A DNA stretch of 47,069 nt, from assembly GCA_019247495.1 (NCBI GenBank), contig JAFAOU010000050.1, positions 1 through 47,069 on the forward strand, read 5' to 3'. Numbering within the stretch: the first letter of the stretch is position 1; every line of letters begins with the position of its first letter. Shown here piece after piece: positions 34,811 through 42,382 of the stretch. The notes beneath the pieces were generated by a model that was given only the letters and a program-made list of their open reading frames with translations, was not told the origin of the DNA and did not search any database. The stretch comes from Acidobacteriota bacterium (GTDB taxonomy: Bacteria > Acidobacteriota > Thermoanaerobaculia > Gp7-AA8). Position numbers and translations under genes: made by a program.

Positions 34811-35538
34811 TCGAAGCGTTGGAACCGGTCGACATCATTTTTTTCGGCGCACATCCGGACGACATCGAGCTGTCGTGCGGCGGGACGATCGCGAAGTCAG
34901 TCGCTGATGGCTTGCGCGTCGGCATCATCGAACTGACTCGCGGCGAGCTGGGAACGCGCGGCACACCGAAAATCCGCCGCCGCGAGGCGCTCGCCGCCAT
35001 GCGCATCCTCGGCGCGCGCTTTCGCGAGCAACTCGACTTCGGCGACGGCAACATCCGCACAGGCCGAGAGGAAGAGTTGCAGATCATCGAGATCGTCCGC
35101 ACGTGCAAACCGAAGGTCGTCTTCACGATGTGGCCCGACGACCGCCATCCCGATCACATCCGCACCGGCCGCATTGTCACCGAGGCGTCGTGGTACGCCG
35201 GTCTGCGCTCACTCGAAACCGGGCTTCCGCACCATCGTCCGCAGGTGACGATTTACTACCCGCAGAACTATCTCGTGACGCCGAGCTTCGTGGTCGACGT
35301 GACGAAGACGTGGAAGACCAAGCAGCGCGCCATCGCCGCGTTCAAGTCGCAGTTCTACGATCCGAAATCGAAAGAGCCACCGTCGTTTATCGCCGACAAG
35401 AAGTTCCTGGAGATGATCGAAGCGCGCGGACGTCACTTCGGCGCGCTCATCGGCGTCGAATACGGCGAAGCCTTCATGACCAAGCAGCCGCCGAAAGTCG
35501 ACGACGTGATCGCCGCGTACGCGGGGAGAGAGCCGTGA
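34807..35538 (+). CDS. bshB1: Bacillithiol biosynthesis deacetylase BshB1
   Basis: BshB1 removes the acetyl group from N-acetylglucosaminyl-malate to give glucosaminyl-malate. The 243-aa protein is a PIG-L/LmbE-type zinc deacetylase: His16 and Asp19 in GAHPDDIELSCGG and His117 in WPDDRHPDHIRTGRI are the metal ligands, with Asp18 the likely general base. IELTRGELGTRG near residue 41 and LDFGDGNI near 77 are typical of the BshB1 branch. It starts at GTG 34807, overlapping the bshC end, and its stop overlaps the bshA start. Confidence 0.95.
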   Translation: MIEALEPVDIIFFGAHPDDIELSCGGTIAKSVADGLRVGIIELTRGELGTRGTPKIRRREALAAMRILGARFREQLDFGDGNIRTGREEELQIIEIVRTCKPKVVFTMWPDDRHPDHIRTGRIVTEASWYAGLRSLETGLPHHRPQVTIYYPQNYLVTPSFVVDVTKTWKTKQRAIAAFKSQFYDPKSKEPPSFIADKKFLEMIEARGRHFGALIGVEYGEAFMTKQPPKVDDVIAAYAGREP

Positions 35539-36656
35539 AAATCGGCATCACCTGCTATCCGACGTTCGGCGGCTCCGGCGTCGTGGCCACCGAGCTTGGC
35601 CTCGCGCTGGCGCGCGGCGGCGACGACGTGCACTTCATCAGCTACGCGATGCCGTCGCGCCTGAGCGTGCTGCACGAGCGCGTCCGATTTCACGAAGTCA
35701 CCGTCACGCCGTATCCGCTTTTCGATCCGTATCCGCCGTACACGCTGGCGCTGGCGACGAAGATGGCCGAGGTCGCGGAGTACGAGAAGCTCGACATCCT
35801 GCACGTGCATTACGCGATTCCGCACGCGATCAGCGCGCACCTCGCGCGCGAAATCGTGTCGGCGCGCAACAACCTCCCGTTCATCACCACGCTGCACGGA
35901 ACCGACATCACGCTCGTCGGCCGCGATCCAAGCTATCTCCCGATCACGCGCTTCGGAATCGAAGTCTCGAATGGCGTGACTGCGGTTTCGCAATGGCTGC
36001 GCGACGAGACGGCGAAGAACTTCGCCACGAAAAAAGAGATCGAAGTCATCCCCAACTTCGTCGATCCCGCCCGTTTCCGCAAACACGCCGGCGCGCTGTC
36101 GGGACTCTTCGCGTCATCCGGCGAAAAGTTGCTCTGCCACGTCTCGAACTTCCGCCCGGTGAAGCGGATCATGGATGTTCTCGCGGTCTTCGAACGCGTC
36201 TCGCGCACGATCCCCAGCCGCATGGTGATGATCGGCGACGGACCCGACCGTTCGGTCGCCGAGGCCTTCTGCCGCGACCACCACCTCCGCGAACAGGTCT
36301 TCTTCCTCGGCAACGTCCCGAACCTCGAGGAAGTCGTCGGCGCCGCGGACGTTTTCCTCCTCCCATCCGAAGCCGAATCGTTCGGCATGGCCGCCCTCGA
36401 GGCGATGGCCTCCGAAGTCCCCGTGATCGGCAGCCGCGCCGGCGGCTTGCCCGAGGTCGTCGTTGAAGGCGAAACCGGCTACCTCCTCCCCGTCGGCGAC
36501 GTCGAAGGCATGGCCGCCCGCGCCATCGAAATCCTTTCCGCCCCCGACCTCCAACGCCGCCTCGGCCACAACGGCCGCACCCTCGCCGAAGGCACGTTCA
36601 ACGTGAACGGAGTCGTGCCGAGGTATCGTGAGTTTTACGAGCGGGTGATCGGGTGA
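35535..36656 (+). CDS. bshA: N-acetylglucosaminyl-L-malate synthase BshA
   Basis: BshA transfers GlcNAc from UDP-GlcNAc to L-malate, the first committed step of bacillithiol synthesis. The start is GTG at 35535 (VKIGITCYPTFGGSGVVATELG), overlapping the bshB1 stop. The upstream extension of this frame through bshB1 is not used, and the mature protein is 373 aa, the family length. It is a GT4/GT-B fold: HYAIPHAISAHLA and TTLHGTDITLVG in the N-lobe, SNFRPVKRIMDV at the hinge, and EAESFGMAALEAMASEVPVIGSRAGGLPEV as the nucleotide-sugar site. It completes the operon methyltransferase-bshC-bshB1-bshA. Confidence 0.96.
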   Translation: MKIGITCYPTFGGSGVVATELGLALARGGDDVHFISYAMPSRLSVLHERVRFHEVTVTPYPLFDPYPPYTLALATKMAEVAEYEKLDILHVHYAIPHAISAHLAREIVSARNNLPFITTLHGTDITLVGRDPSYLPITRFGIEVSNGVTAVSQWLRDETAKNFATKKEIEVIPNFVDPARFRKHAGALSGLFASSGEKLLCHVSNFRPVKRIMDVLAVFERVSRTIPSRMVMIGDGPDRSVAEAFCRDHHLREQVFFLGNVPNLEEVVGAADVFLLPSEAESFGMAALEAMASEVPVIGSRAGGLPEVVVEGETGYLLPVGDVEGMAARAIEILSAPDLQRRLGHNGRTLAEGTFNVNGVVPRYREFYERVIG

Positions 36657-36661
36657 GCGCA

Positions 36662-36865
36662 ATGGATTACGAAGTCATCATTGAGGAAGGCCATGCGTCG
36701 TTCGGCGCGTACGTGCCGGAGCTGCCAGGCTGCGTCGCCGTAGGTGAGTCGCAAGATGAGGCAATGCAGCTCATTCGCCAAGCGATTGAGATTCACATCG
36801 AAAGTCTTGTTGAAACGAGGAGAGCGTGCCATCTCCGGGAACGCGCAACGGAACGCCGGCGTTAG
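36662..36865 (+). CDS. HicB-like small protein, C-terminus possibly frameshifted
   Basis: The 67-aa frame (a GTG at 36653 overlapping bshA is an alternative start) begins as a HicB-type fold: YEVIIEEGHASFGAYVPELPGCVAVGES and DEAMQLIRQAIEIHIESL. After residue 48 (VETRRACHLRERATERRR) the sequence is Arg-rich and unlike the family. The +1 frame from the same place reads KRGERAISGNAQRNAGVRIATI, which looks more like the expected tail. A single frameshift is therefore likely, or a real short variant. No HicA-like toxin is encoded beside it. Confidence 0.5.
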   Translation: MDYEVIIEEGHASFGAYVPELPGCVAVGESQDEAMQLIRQAIEIHIESLVETRRACHLRERATERRR

Positions 36866-36878
36866 AATAGCCACGATC

Positions 36879-37097
36879 ATGTCCGGCAAAGTCATCATCA
36901 CGACCCCATATCCGACTCCTGATGAGGTGGCGGCGTACTACAAGATCCCTGCGAAACGCGTGGCCGAGCTACGACAGATGATCAACGAAATTCGCGCAGC
37001 CGATGCGGCGAAGGCAAACCGCAAGAAGAACGGCCATCGTAAGGCGACAACGAGCAAGTCTTCGACTCGACGGAAGTCAACAAGCTCGAAGCGGTGA
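36879..37097 (+). CDS. Small basic protein with possible HTH core
   Basis: The 72-aa protein starts at ATG 36879. The first 40 residues (VIITTPYPTPDEVAAYYKIPAKRVAELRQMI) look like a short helix-turn-helix core. The last 30 are a Lys/Arg/Ser/Thr tail resembling DNA- or RNA-binding tails. Its stop overlaps the GTG of the TIR-like gene by 4 nt. In this arrangement a small basic partner ahead of a possible enzyme could be an antitoxin or a DNA-binding regulator. No family recognised with confidence, and no clear ribosome site precedes the start. Confidence 0.55.
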   Translation: MSGKVIITTPYPTPDEVAAYYKIPAKRVAELRQMINEIRAADAAKANRKKNGHRKATTSKSSTRRKSTSSKR

Positions 37098-37705
37098 GCA
37101 AGCAGGATCTGCCGGTCGCCTTCATCAATGTTCCATACGCGATCAGATATGAGCGCGTCTATCTAGCCCTGATCGCAGGTATTTCGGCTTATGGCTTGAC
37201 GCCAACTGCAGCTGTTCGCGATCCCTCGAGCAGGTTTCAGCTCGAAAGGATCTACGAGCTCATCGCGTCGTCTCAGTATTCATTTCACGATCTCTCTTTC
37301 GTATCGCTCGACCGGCGATCGCCGCAGACGCCACGCTTGAATATGGCGTTCGAATTGGGATTGGCGGTCGCTGTAAGTCGGAGCGCAGGCGCGAATCATC
37401 AGTGGTTCGTCTTCGACACAGTTCCTTATCGTCTGGACAAAGCCTTGAGCGATCTAGGCGGCATCCGTCCAAGAATCCATGATCGAACGCCGGAGAGCGT
37501 TCTTCGTGCGCTCATGAACGTGCTGGGACGACTGACCGATCGTCCAACGCTCAGTGATTTGTTGAAAGTTTATGGCGAGGTAGAGAAAAGCGCACGCAGG
37601 ATAAAAAGAGGCTATTCGCTCGATCTCTTCGATACCAAACCTTTCGCGGATCTGATTTTTGCCGCGAGCGAGGCAGCGCAGCTCTACGTGCCGTCACTTG
37701 CCTAG
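37094..37705 (+). CDS. TIR-like/nucleoside-deoxyribosyltransferase-like protein
   Basis: The 203-aa soluble protein begins with a strand-helix unit (VAFINVPYAIRYERVYLALIAGISAYGLTP), followed by SRFQLERIYELIASSQYSFHDLS and PRLNMAFELGLAVAVS. The pattern of Asp in HDLS (66) followed by Asn-x-x-FELGLA (Glu87) is that of TIR-like and nucleoside 2-deoxyribosyltransferase-like domains, where the Glu is catalytic for NAD or nucleotide cleavage. The protein could be a NADase-type defence effector or a nucleotide-processing enzyme. It is coupled to the preceding basic protein and is convergent with slt, with a 2-nt gap. Confidence 0.6.
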   Translation: MSKQDLPVAFINVPYAIRYERVYLALIAGISAYGLTPTAAVRDPSSRFQLERIYELIASSQYSFHDLSFVSLDRRSPQTPRLNMAFELGLAVAVSRSAGANHQWFVFDTVPYRLDKALSDLGGIRPRIHDRTPESVLRALMNVLGRLTDRPTLSDLLKVYGEVEKSARRIKRGYSLDLFDTKPFADLIFAASEAAQLYVPSLA

Positions 37706-37707
37706 CC

Positions 37708-40116
37708 CTACGGCTCCGGCCGAATCCCTCCACTCGGCACGCCATTTCCGTAAATCTCCTCATAGCGCTTGTAGCTGTTCATCACCTTGCGGACGTACTG
37801 CTTGGTTTCGTCGAAGTTGATGGCGGAGAGGAAGTAGTCGTCGCCGGGAGCCGGGGCGAGCCGGGACCAGAGTGCGGTTTGTTTAGGGCCGGCGTTGTAA
37901 GAGGCTGCGACGTTGTAGTGGTCGTTCGCGAACTGCTTCGAGAGCGTGCTGATGTACTTCGCGCCGAGGCGGATGATGACGCGCGGGTCGTAGAGGTCTT
38001 CGGGATCGACGTCGAGGAGGCCGGCGTCGCGGCCGATCTGGCGGGCGGTGGTGATGATGAATTGCAGCAGGCCGCGGGCGGCGGCTTCCGATTTCGCGCG
38101 CGGGTTGAAGCGCGACTCCTCGCGCATGATGGCCAGGACCAGAGTGGGATCGGCGTTGAAGCTCTTTGAGTCCTCGCTGATGTAGTCGTAGAAGTAGCGC
38201 GGGTAGAGAAGCTGGCGAACCGTCAGCGGCAGCAGTTCCGGGACGTAGTCGCGCGGCACGGAGTTCATCAGCACTTCGATGGCGAAGATCGATTCCTTCG
38301 ATGCGTTCCCGCGATTGAGTGCGAGCGATTGCGTCAGCGCCGACTTCAGCGGACGCAGTGGATAGCGATGCGGGATGTTGTCGGCGGCTTCGTCGTAGAG
38401 GCCCATCGCCATCAGCAACGACGCGCGGTCAGCGTTCGCCAGCGGAAATTGTGGGAACGCTTCGGGCTGAAGGTTGAGGATGTTCGCGTACTCCGGCAGG
38501 TGCTCGTAAATGGCCGCGAGCCGTTTCGACTCTTCGACGTGATTGGTGGACGAGAGCAGGATGCGATCGGTCGCGACCTGCTTGGCCACGAGCCAATTTC
38601 CTGCGGCGATTAAGCGCGCGACCTCGGCGTCGCGCGTGGCCAGCGCCTGCGTCAGTTTCGGCTGCATGGCGGGAGCGTCGAGACGCTGGCGCGCGAAGTA
38701 GGCAAAGTGCGTTGGCTGCGTGGCGCGCAGGACGTTCAAGTACGCGGCAAACGCCGCAGGCGGATTCGACGACTCCAATGCGCGAGCGCGCCAATAGTCA
38801 ATCTCGTATGGTTCGAATTTGTCGAGGAGATTGCGCGGGATCGCGTTCAGCGTCACGACTGCGGCGCCGTTATTGCCGGCACCGAGCATGCCGAGGGCGT
38901 AGGCGAGTGACGCCTCGACGAGCGTGTGATCGTTCGGCCAGTTCTTGCGCACGAACGCCAAGTCCGCCGCGGCCTCCACGAAGCGGCGCTGCTTGAGCCG
39001 AGTGCGAATTCGTTGCGTGACGGCGGGGCCGGTTGAGTCGAATCGTCCGGGCAGCCCCAGCACCTGCGTCATCAGCGTCTCGGCGGTACGGTCATCGCCC
39101 TGGAGTTGCGCGGCGCGCGCAGCGTGCCAGAGGAATGTGGCCTTCCATTTCGGAACGGCTGTCGATGCCGCGCCGCGCAGATAGGTCTTCTGCGCCTCCG
39201 CGAACTGCTCGTTGCCAAAGTACGAGCGGCCAATCGCGAAGGTGAGATCCTCGCGCCGTTGCGGCATGGCGCGCAATGCGGCGGAGAGAAGCGCCACGGC
39301 GCGATCGAAGTGCCGATGGTTTTGCATCGACTCGCCCATCAGCAGCAGTTGTGGTCCGTTCATGCGCGCGATGAGCGCGGGCTGATCGAGCGCGCGGCTG
39401 GCGCGATCCGAGGCGTCGTCGAGCGTGCCGGCTTGCAACAACGGGATGCCGCGTGCGAGTGCGCCGTTTGCGTCGCCGGCGCGAAGAGTTGATTCGACGA
39501 TGCGCGCTGTCAGATCGCGGCGGCGCGACGTACTCGCGGTTGGAAAAAGCTTCGTCGCGAAGTCGATCAGCGGTTTTGGAGCGCCACGGGACAAGTGCTC
39601 GCTCTCTTCATCGATGGCCTGATCGCGATAAAGCGACGACGGCGCGGCGAAAATCAGCGCCTGGCGATTACGGCTGGCGTCCGCGTGATTTCCGCGCGCG
39701 TCGTCGATTTCCGCCTGGTGATAGAGCGCGAGATCGCGAAACGGATTTCCAGCGGCGAGGTACGGCGCGAGTTTCGCGGCGGCATCGGCCGGTTCGTTGT
39801 TCTCGATCAACGCTCGCGCATGCAGATACGCGAGCGACCATTGTGAGTATTCGTTCGGGTGCGCCCCGGCGATGCGTTCGAGCAGCTCGTCGAGCTCCGA
39901 CCAGCGTCCGCTCGCTTCCAATTCACGAAACTGCTCGCTCCACTCGTTTGGCTGACGCAACTCCGCGGACGGCGGCTTGGGACGCGTCTCCGCCGGCGCC
40001 GCACGAAAGACGCGATGCCGCGGCGCTCGCTGGCGCAACGCGACGATGGCGACGATGGCCGCGAGGAGAACGACGGCGGCAACGCCGATGAGTGGAACGG
40101 CTACGCGCTTCTTCAC
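37708..40116 (-). CDS. Slt-family lytic transglycosylase, membrane anchored
   Basis: The 802-aa protein has an N-terminal membrane anchor (residues about 7-28) without a lipobox. A very long helical, TPR-like superhelix follows (about 60-610) and then a C-terminal SLT lysozyme-like domain. The catalytic Glu is in IMREESRFNP (near residue 664), with GLLQFIITTARQIGRD, YDPRVIIRLGAKYIS and NVAASYNAGP as the other family motifs. Such enzymes cleave peptidoglycan strands to 1,6-anhydro products during turnover and recycling. It starts within a 4-nt overlap with the gene upstream, so both are one transcript. Confidence 0.93.
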   Translation of the reverse strand: MKKRVAVPLIGVAAVVLLAAIVAIVALRQRAPRHRVFRAAPAETRPKPPSAELRQPNEWSEQFRELEASGRWSELDELLERIAGAHPNEYSQWSLAYLHARALIENNEPADAAAKLAPYLAAGNPFRDLALYHQAEIDDARGNHADASRNRQALIFAAPSSLYRDQAIDEESEHLSRGAPKPLIDFATKLFPTASTSRRRDLTARIVESTLRAGDANGALARGIPLLQAGTLDDASDRASRALDQPALIARMNGPQLLLMGESMQNHRHFDRAVALLSAALRAMPQRREDLTFAIGRSYFGNEQFAEAQKTYLRGAASTAVPKWKATFLWHAARAAQLQGDDRTAETLMTQVLGLPGRFDSTGPAVTQRIRTRLKQRRFVEAAADLAFVRKNWPNDHTLVEASLAYALGMLGAGNNGAAVVTLNAIPRNLLDKFEPYEIDYWRARALESSNPPAAFAAYLNVLRATQPTHFAYFARQRLDAPAMQPKLTQALATRDAEVARLIAAGNWLVAKQVATDRILLSSTNHVEESKRLAAIYEHLPEYANILNLQPEAFPQFPLANADRASLLMAMGLYDEAADNIPHRYPLRPLKSALTQSLALNRGNASKESIFAIEVLMNSVPRDYVPELLPLTVRQLLYPRYFYDYISEDSKSFNADPTLVLAIMREESRFNPRAKSEAAARGLLQFIITTARQIGRDAGLLDVDPEDLYDPRVIIRLGAKYISTLSKQFANDHYNVAASYNAGPKQTALWSRLAPAPGDDYFLSAINFDETKQYVRKVMNSYKRYEEIYGNGVPSGGIRPEP

Positions 40117-40580
40117 GAATCTTCAGAGGCGAGCGTTCCCGAAAAAATGGCCTGCGGAGCGCGCCTGAGGATTTCGTTTCTAGCAATCGGGTAGCCAAGG
40201 ATGGCGTCGACCAGCATGCGCCGGCCGTCGCGCGAGAAAAGGATCAACACCTTGCGCTTGATCTCGCGCACCTCGATCACGTCCTCCCAGCGCATCCACC
40301 GGCCGCGCTTCCCGAACTGTTTCAGCACCCAGTTCTCGTACATCACGCCGTCGTCGCTGAGGTAGATGTGATCGCCGTACTGCACGACCGCGGCTGCCAG
40401 CGTGCCGAGAAACAGAACGATCAGCGCGATCATCGGCCACGCCTCGATCTCTTTTTCACCCTTCGACAGGTAGTCGAAGACGAGTGCCGCCGACGCGAAC
40501 GACGCCGCGCAAGAGACGAGGCGCGCGACTGGCGTGCGATCGAATTTGAGGATCTCCGGCATCGGCGGAAAGTAAAACAT
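40113..40580 (-). CDS. Small membrane protein with PH-like C-terminal domain
   Basis: The 155-aa protein has two membrane helices (about 22-40 and 48-66). A cytoplasmic beta-rich domain follows (IYLSDDGVMYENW, RWMRWEDVIEVREIKRKVLILFSRDGRRMLVD) that resembles bacterial PH-like domains in small membrane proteins. The start may be 40580 (GGAG nearby) or 40562, which begins MPEILKF. It is translationally coupled to slt (ATGA overlap), suggesting a link to cell-wall turnover. It is divergent from proS, with a 23-nt gap that must hold both promoters or lie inside one of them. Confidence 0.65.
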   Translation of the reverse strand: MFYFPPMPEILKFDRTPVARLVSCAASFASAALVFDYLSKGEKEIEAWPMIALIVLFLGTLAAAVVQYGDHIYLSDDGVMYENWVLKQFGKRGRWMRWEDVIEVREIKRKVLILFSRDGRRMLVDAILGYPIARNEILRRAPQAIFSGTLASEDS

Positions 40581-40603
40581 AACTCCGCTACAATCCCCGC
40601 CCC

Positions 40604-42313
40604 ATGCGCTGGAGCCAATACTTCATCAACACGTTGCGGGAAGTTCCCGCGGACGCCGACGTCATCAGCCAGAAGCTGATGATGCGCGCCGCCATGATTC
40701 GAAAAGTCGCGGCCGGCATCTACACGTACCTGCCGCTCGGCCTGCGCTCCATGCAGAAGCTCGAAGCGATCGTGCGCGAGGAAATGGGACGCGCCGGCGC
40801 GATCGAGCTGACCATGCCGACTATCCAGCCGTCCGAACTGTGGATCGAATCGAAGCGCTGGCAGGTCTACGGAAAAGAATTGCTGCGCGTCAAAGACCGC
40901 CACGGCCGCGAGTTCTGCTACGCGCCGACGGCCGAGGAAGTCATCACGGACACGGTGCGCGATGCCATCAACTCGTATCGCTCGCTGCCCGTAAACCTCT
41001 ACCAGATCCAGACGAAGTTCCGCGACGAAGTGCGTCCTCGATTTGGTCTCATGCGCGGGCGCGAGTTCGTGATGAAGGATGCATATTCGTTCCACGCCAA
41101 TCGCGAATCGCTCGATGAGATCTACGAAAAGATGCGCGTCGCATACGGCGCGATTTTCAATCGCTGCGGTCTCGATCACGTTGCTGTCGATGCCGACACC
41201 GGCAACATCGGCGGCTCGGCGTCGCACGAGTTCATGGTGCTCGCGCAGTCGGGCGAGGACGCGGTGGTGTCGTGTCCGAACTGCAGCTACGGCGCGAACG
41301 TGGAGAAGGCGACGTCGAAGTTCTTCGGCGAACCGGCCGCGGCGCAGATCGAGGAGCTTGCTCCGATTCACACCCCCGGCACGCAGTCGATCGACGACGT
41401 CGGCAAGTTCCTCGGCAAGCCGACTTCGCAGCTCGTGAAGACGCTCGTCTTCGATACGGACAAAGGCTGCGTGATGGTCCTCGTGCGCGGCGACCGCGAA
41501 GGCAACGAGATCAAGATCAAGAATTACCTCAGCGCGGAGTTTCTGGAGATGATGCCGGACGCCCGCTTCGAGTCGGCCACGGGCGGACCGATCGGCTACT
41601 GCGGTCCGGTCGGCACGAAGGCGCCGCGCGTGCTCGCGGACGTGTCGCTGAAAGGTCTGACGAATTGGGTCGTCGGCGCAAACAAGAGCGATACGCACTA
41701 CACCGGCGCGAATCCGGGCCGCGATTTCCAAGAGCCAGAGTACGGCGATTTCACGACCGTGTTCGCCGGCGATCCATGTCCGCGCTGTGCTACTCCGTTG
41801 GAAATTCATCGCGGCATCGAGGTCGGTCACGTCTTCAAGCTCGGCACGAAGTATTCGGCGGCGATGAACTGCACGTTCCTCGATGAGAAGGGCGCGCGCG
41901 AGCCGATGATCATGGGCTGCTACGGCCTCGGCATCGGCCGCACCGTCGCCGCCGCGGTCGAGCAGAGCCACGACGACGACGGCATCATCTGGCCGATGCC
42001 GATCGCGCCGTTCGAAGTCGTGGTCACGCAGATCGGCAAGGAAGACAACGTGCGCGCCGCGGCAGACGACATCTATCGCCAACTGCGCGACGCGGGCATC
42101 GATGCGATTCTCGACGACCGCGACGAACGTCCCGGCGTGAAGTTCAAGGATGCCGATCTAATCGGCTTTCCGCTGCGCATCGGCATCGGCGCGAAGAGCC
42201 TCGCGATTAGCCAGATCGAATGGAGCTTCCGGAAAGATCGCGCGAAGCAGTTGGGCGCGGCGGAGGAAGTCGTCGAGAGCGTGATTTCTGAAGTTCGTGC
42301 GGCGCGAATTTGA
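40604..42313 (+). CDS. proS: Prolyl-tRNA synthetase (bacterial type)
   Basis: ProRS charges tRNA-Pro. The 569-aa length and layout are those of the bacterial form with an inserted editing domain: class II motif 1 region AGIYTYLPLGLRSMQKL (residues about 37-53), PTAEEVITD, motif 2 QTKFRDEVRPRFGLMRGREFVMKDAYSFH, the editing (INS) domain about 225-410, motif 3 GCYGLGIGRTVAA, and the C-terminal anticodon-binding domain. The Cys-containing VVSCPNCSYGANVEKA that precedes the INS domain is normal for this group. It is convergent with the TamB-POTRA-Omp85 gene and separated from it by a hairpin repeat. Confidence 0.97.
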   Translation: MRWSQYFINTLREVPADADVISQKLMMRAAMIRKVAAGIYTYLPLGLRSMQKLEAIVREEMGRAGAIELTMPTIQPSELWIESKRWQVYGKELLRVKDRHGREFCYAPTAEEVITDTVRDAINSYRSLPVNLYQIQTKFRDEVRPRFGLMRGREFVMKDAYSFHANRESLDEIYEKMRVAYGAIFNRCGLDHVAVDADTGNIGGSASHEFMVLAQSGEDAVVSCPNCSYGANVEKATSKFFGEPAAAQIEELAPIHTPGTQSIDDVGKFLGKPTSQLVKTLVFDTDKGCVMVLVRGDREGNEIKIKNYLSAEFLEMMPDARFESATGGPIGYCGPVGTKAPRVLADVSLKGLTNWVVGANKSDTHYTGANPGRDFQEPEYGDFTTVFAGDPCPRCATPLEIHRGIEVGHVFKLGTKYSAAMNCTFLDEKGAREPMIMGCYGLGIGRTVAAAVEQSHDDDGIIWPMPIAPFEVVVTQIGKEDNVRAAADDIYRQLRDAGIDAILDDRDERPGVKFKDADLIGFPLRIGIGAKSLAISQIEWSFRKDRAKQLGAAEEVVESVISEVRAARI

Positions 42314-42318
42314 CTTGA

Positions 42319-42370
42319 ACCACAGAGACACAGAGAGAACCTCCTCTGTGATCTCTGTGTTCTCTGTGGT
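42319..42370. repeat. Intergenic hairpin repeat, family B (CACAGAGA units)
   Basis: ACCACAGAGACACAGAGAG on the left is inverted as TCTCTGTGTTCTCTGTGGT on the right around a short loop. It lies between the convergent ends of proS and the giant outer membrane gene, where a bidirectional transcription stop would be useful. Its core CACAGAGACACAGAG matches the family A core CGCGGAGACGCGGAG at every position except four A-to-G changes. Confidence 0.9.
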
Positions 42371-42382
42371 GAATCGGTTCCG

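Noticed and set aside
40430..42082. A 550-codon minus-strand frame opposite proS
   Set aside because: The composition is Arg/His/Asp-biased with no recognisable fold, and it lies fully within proS, whose motifs are intact.
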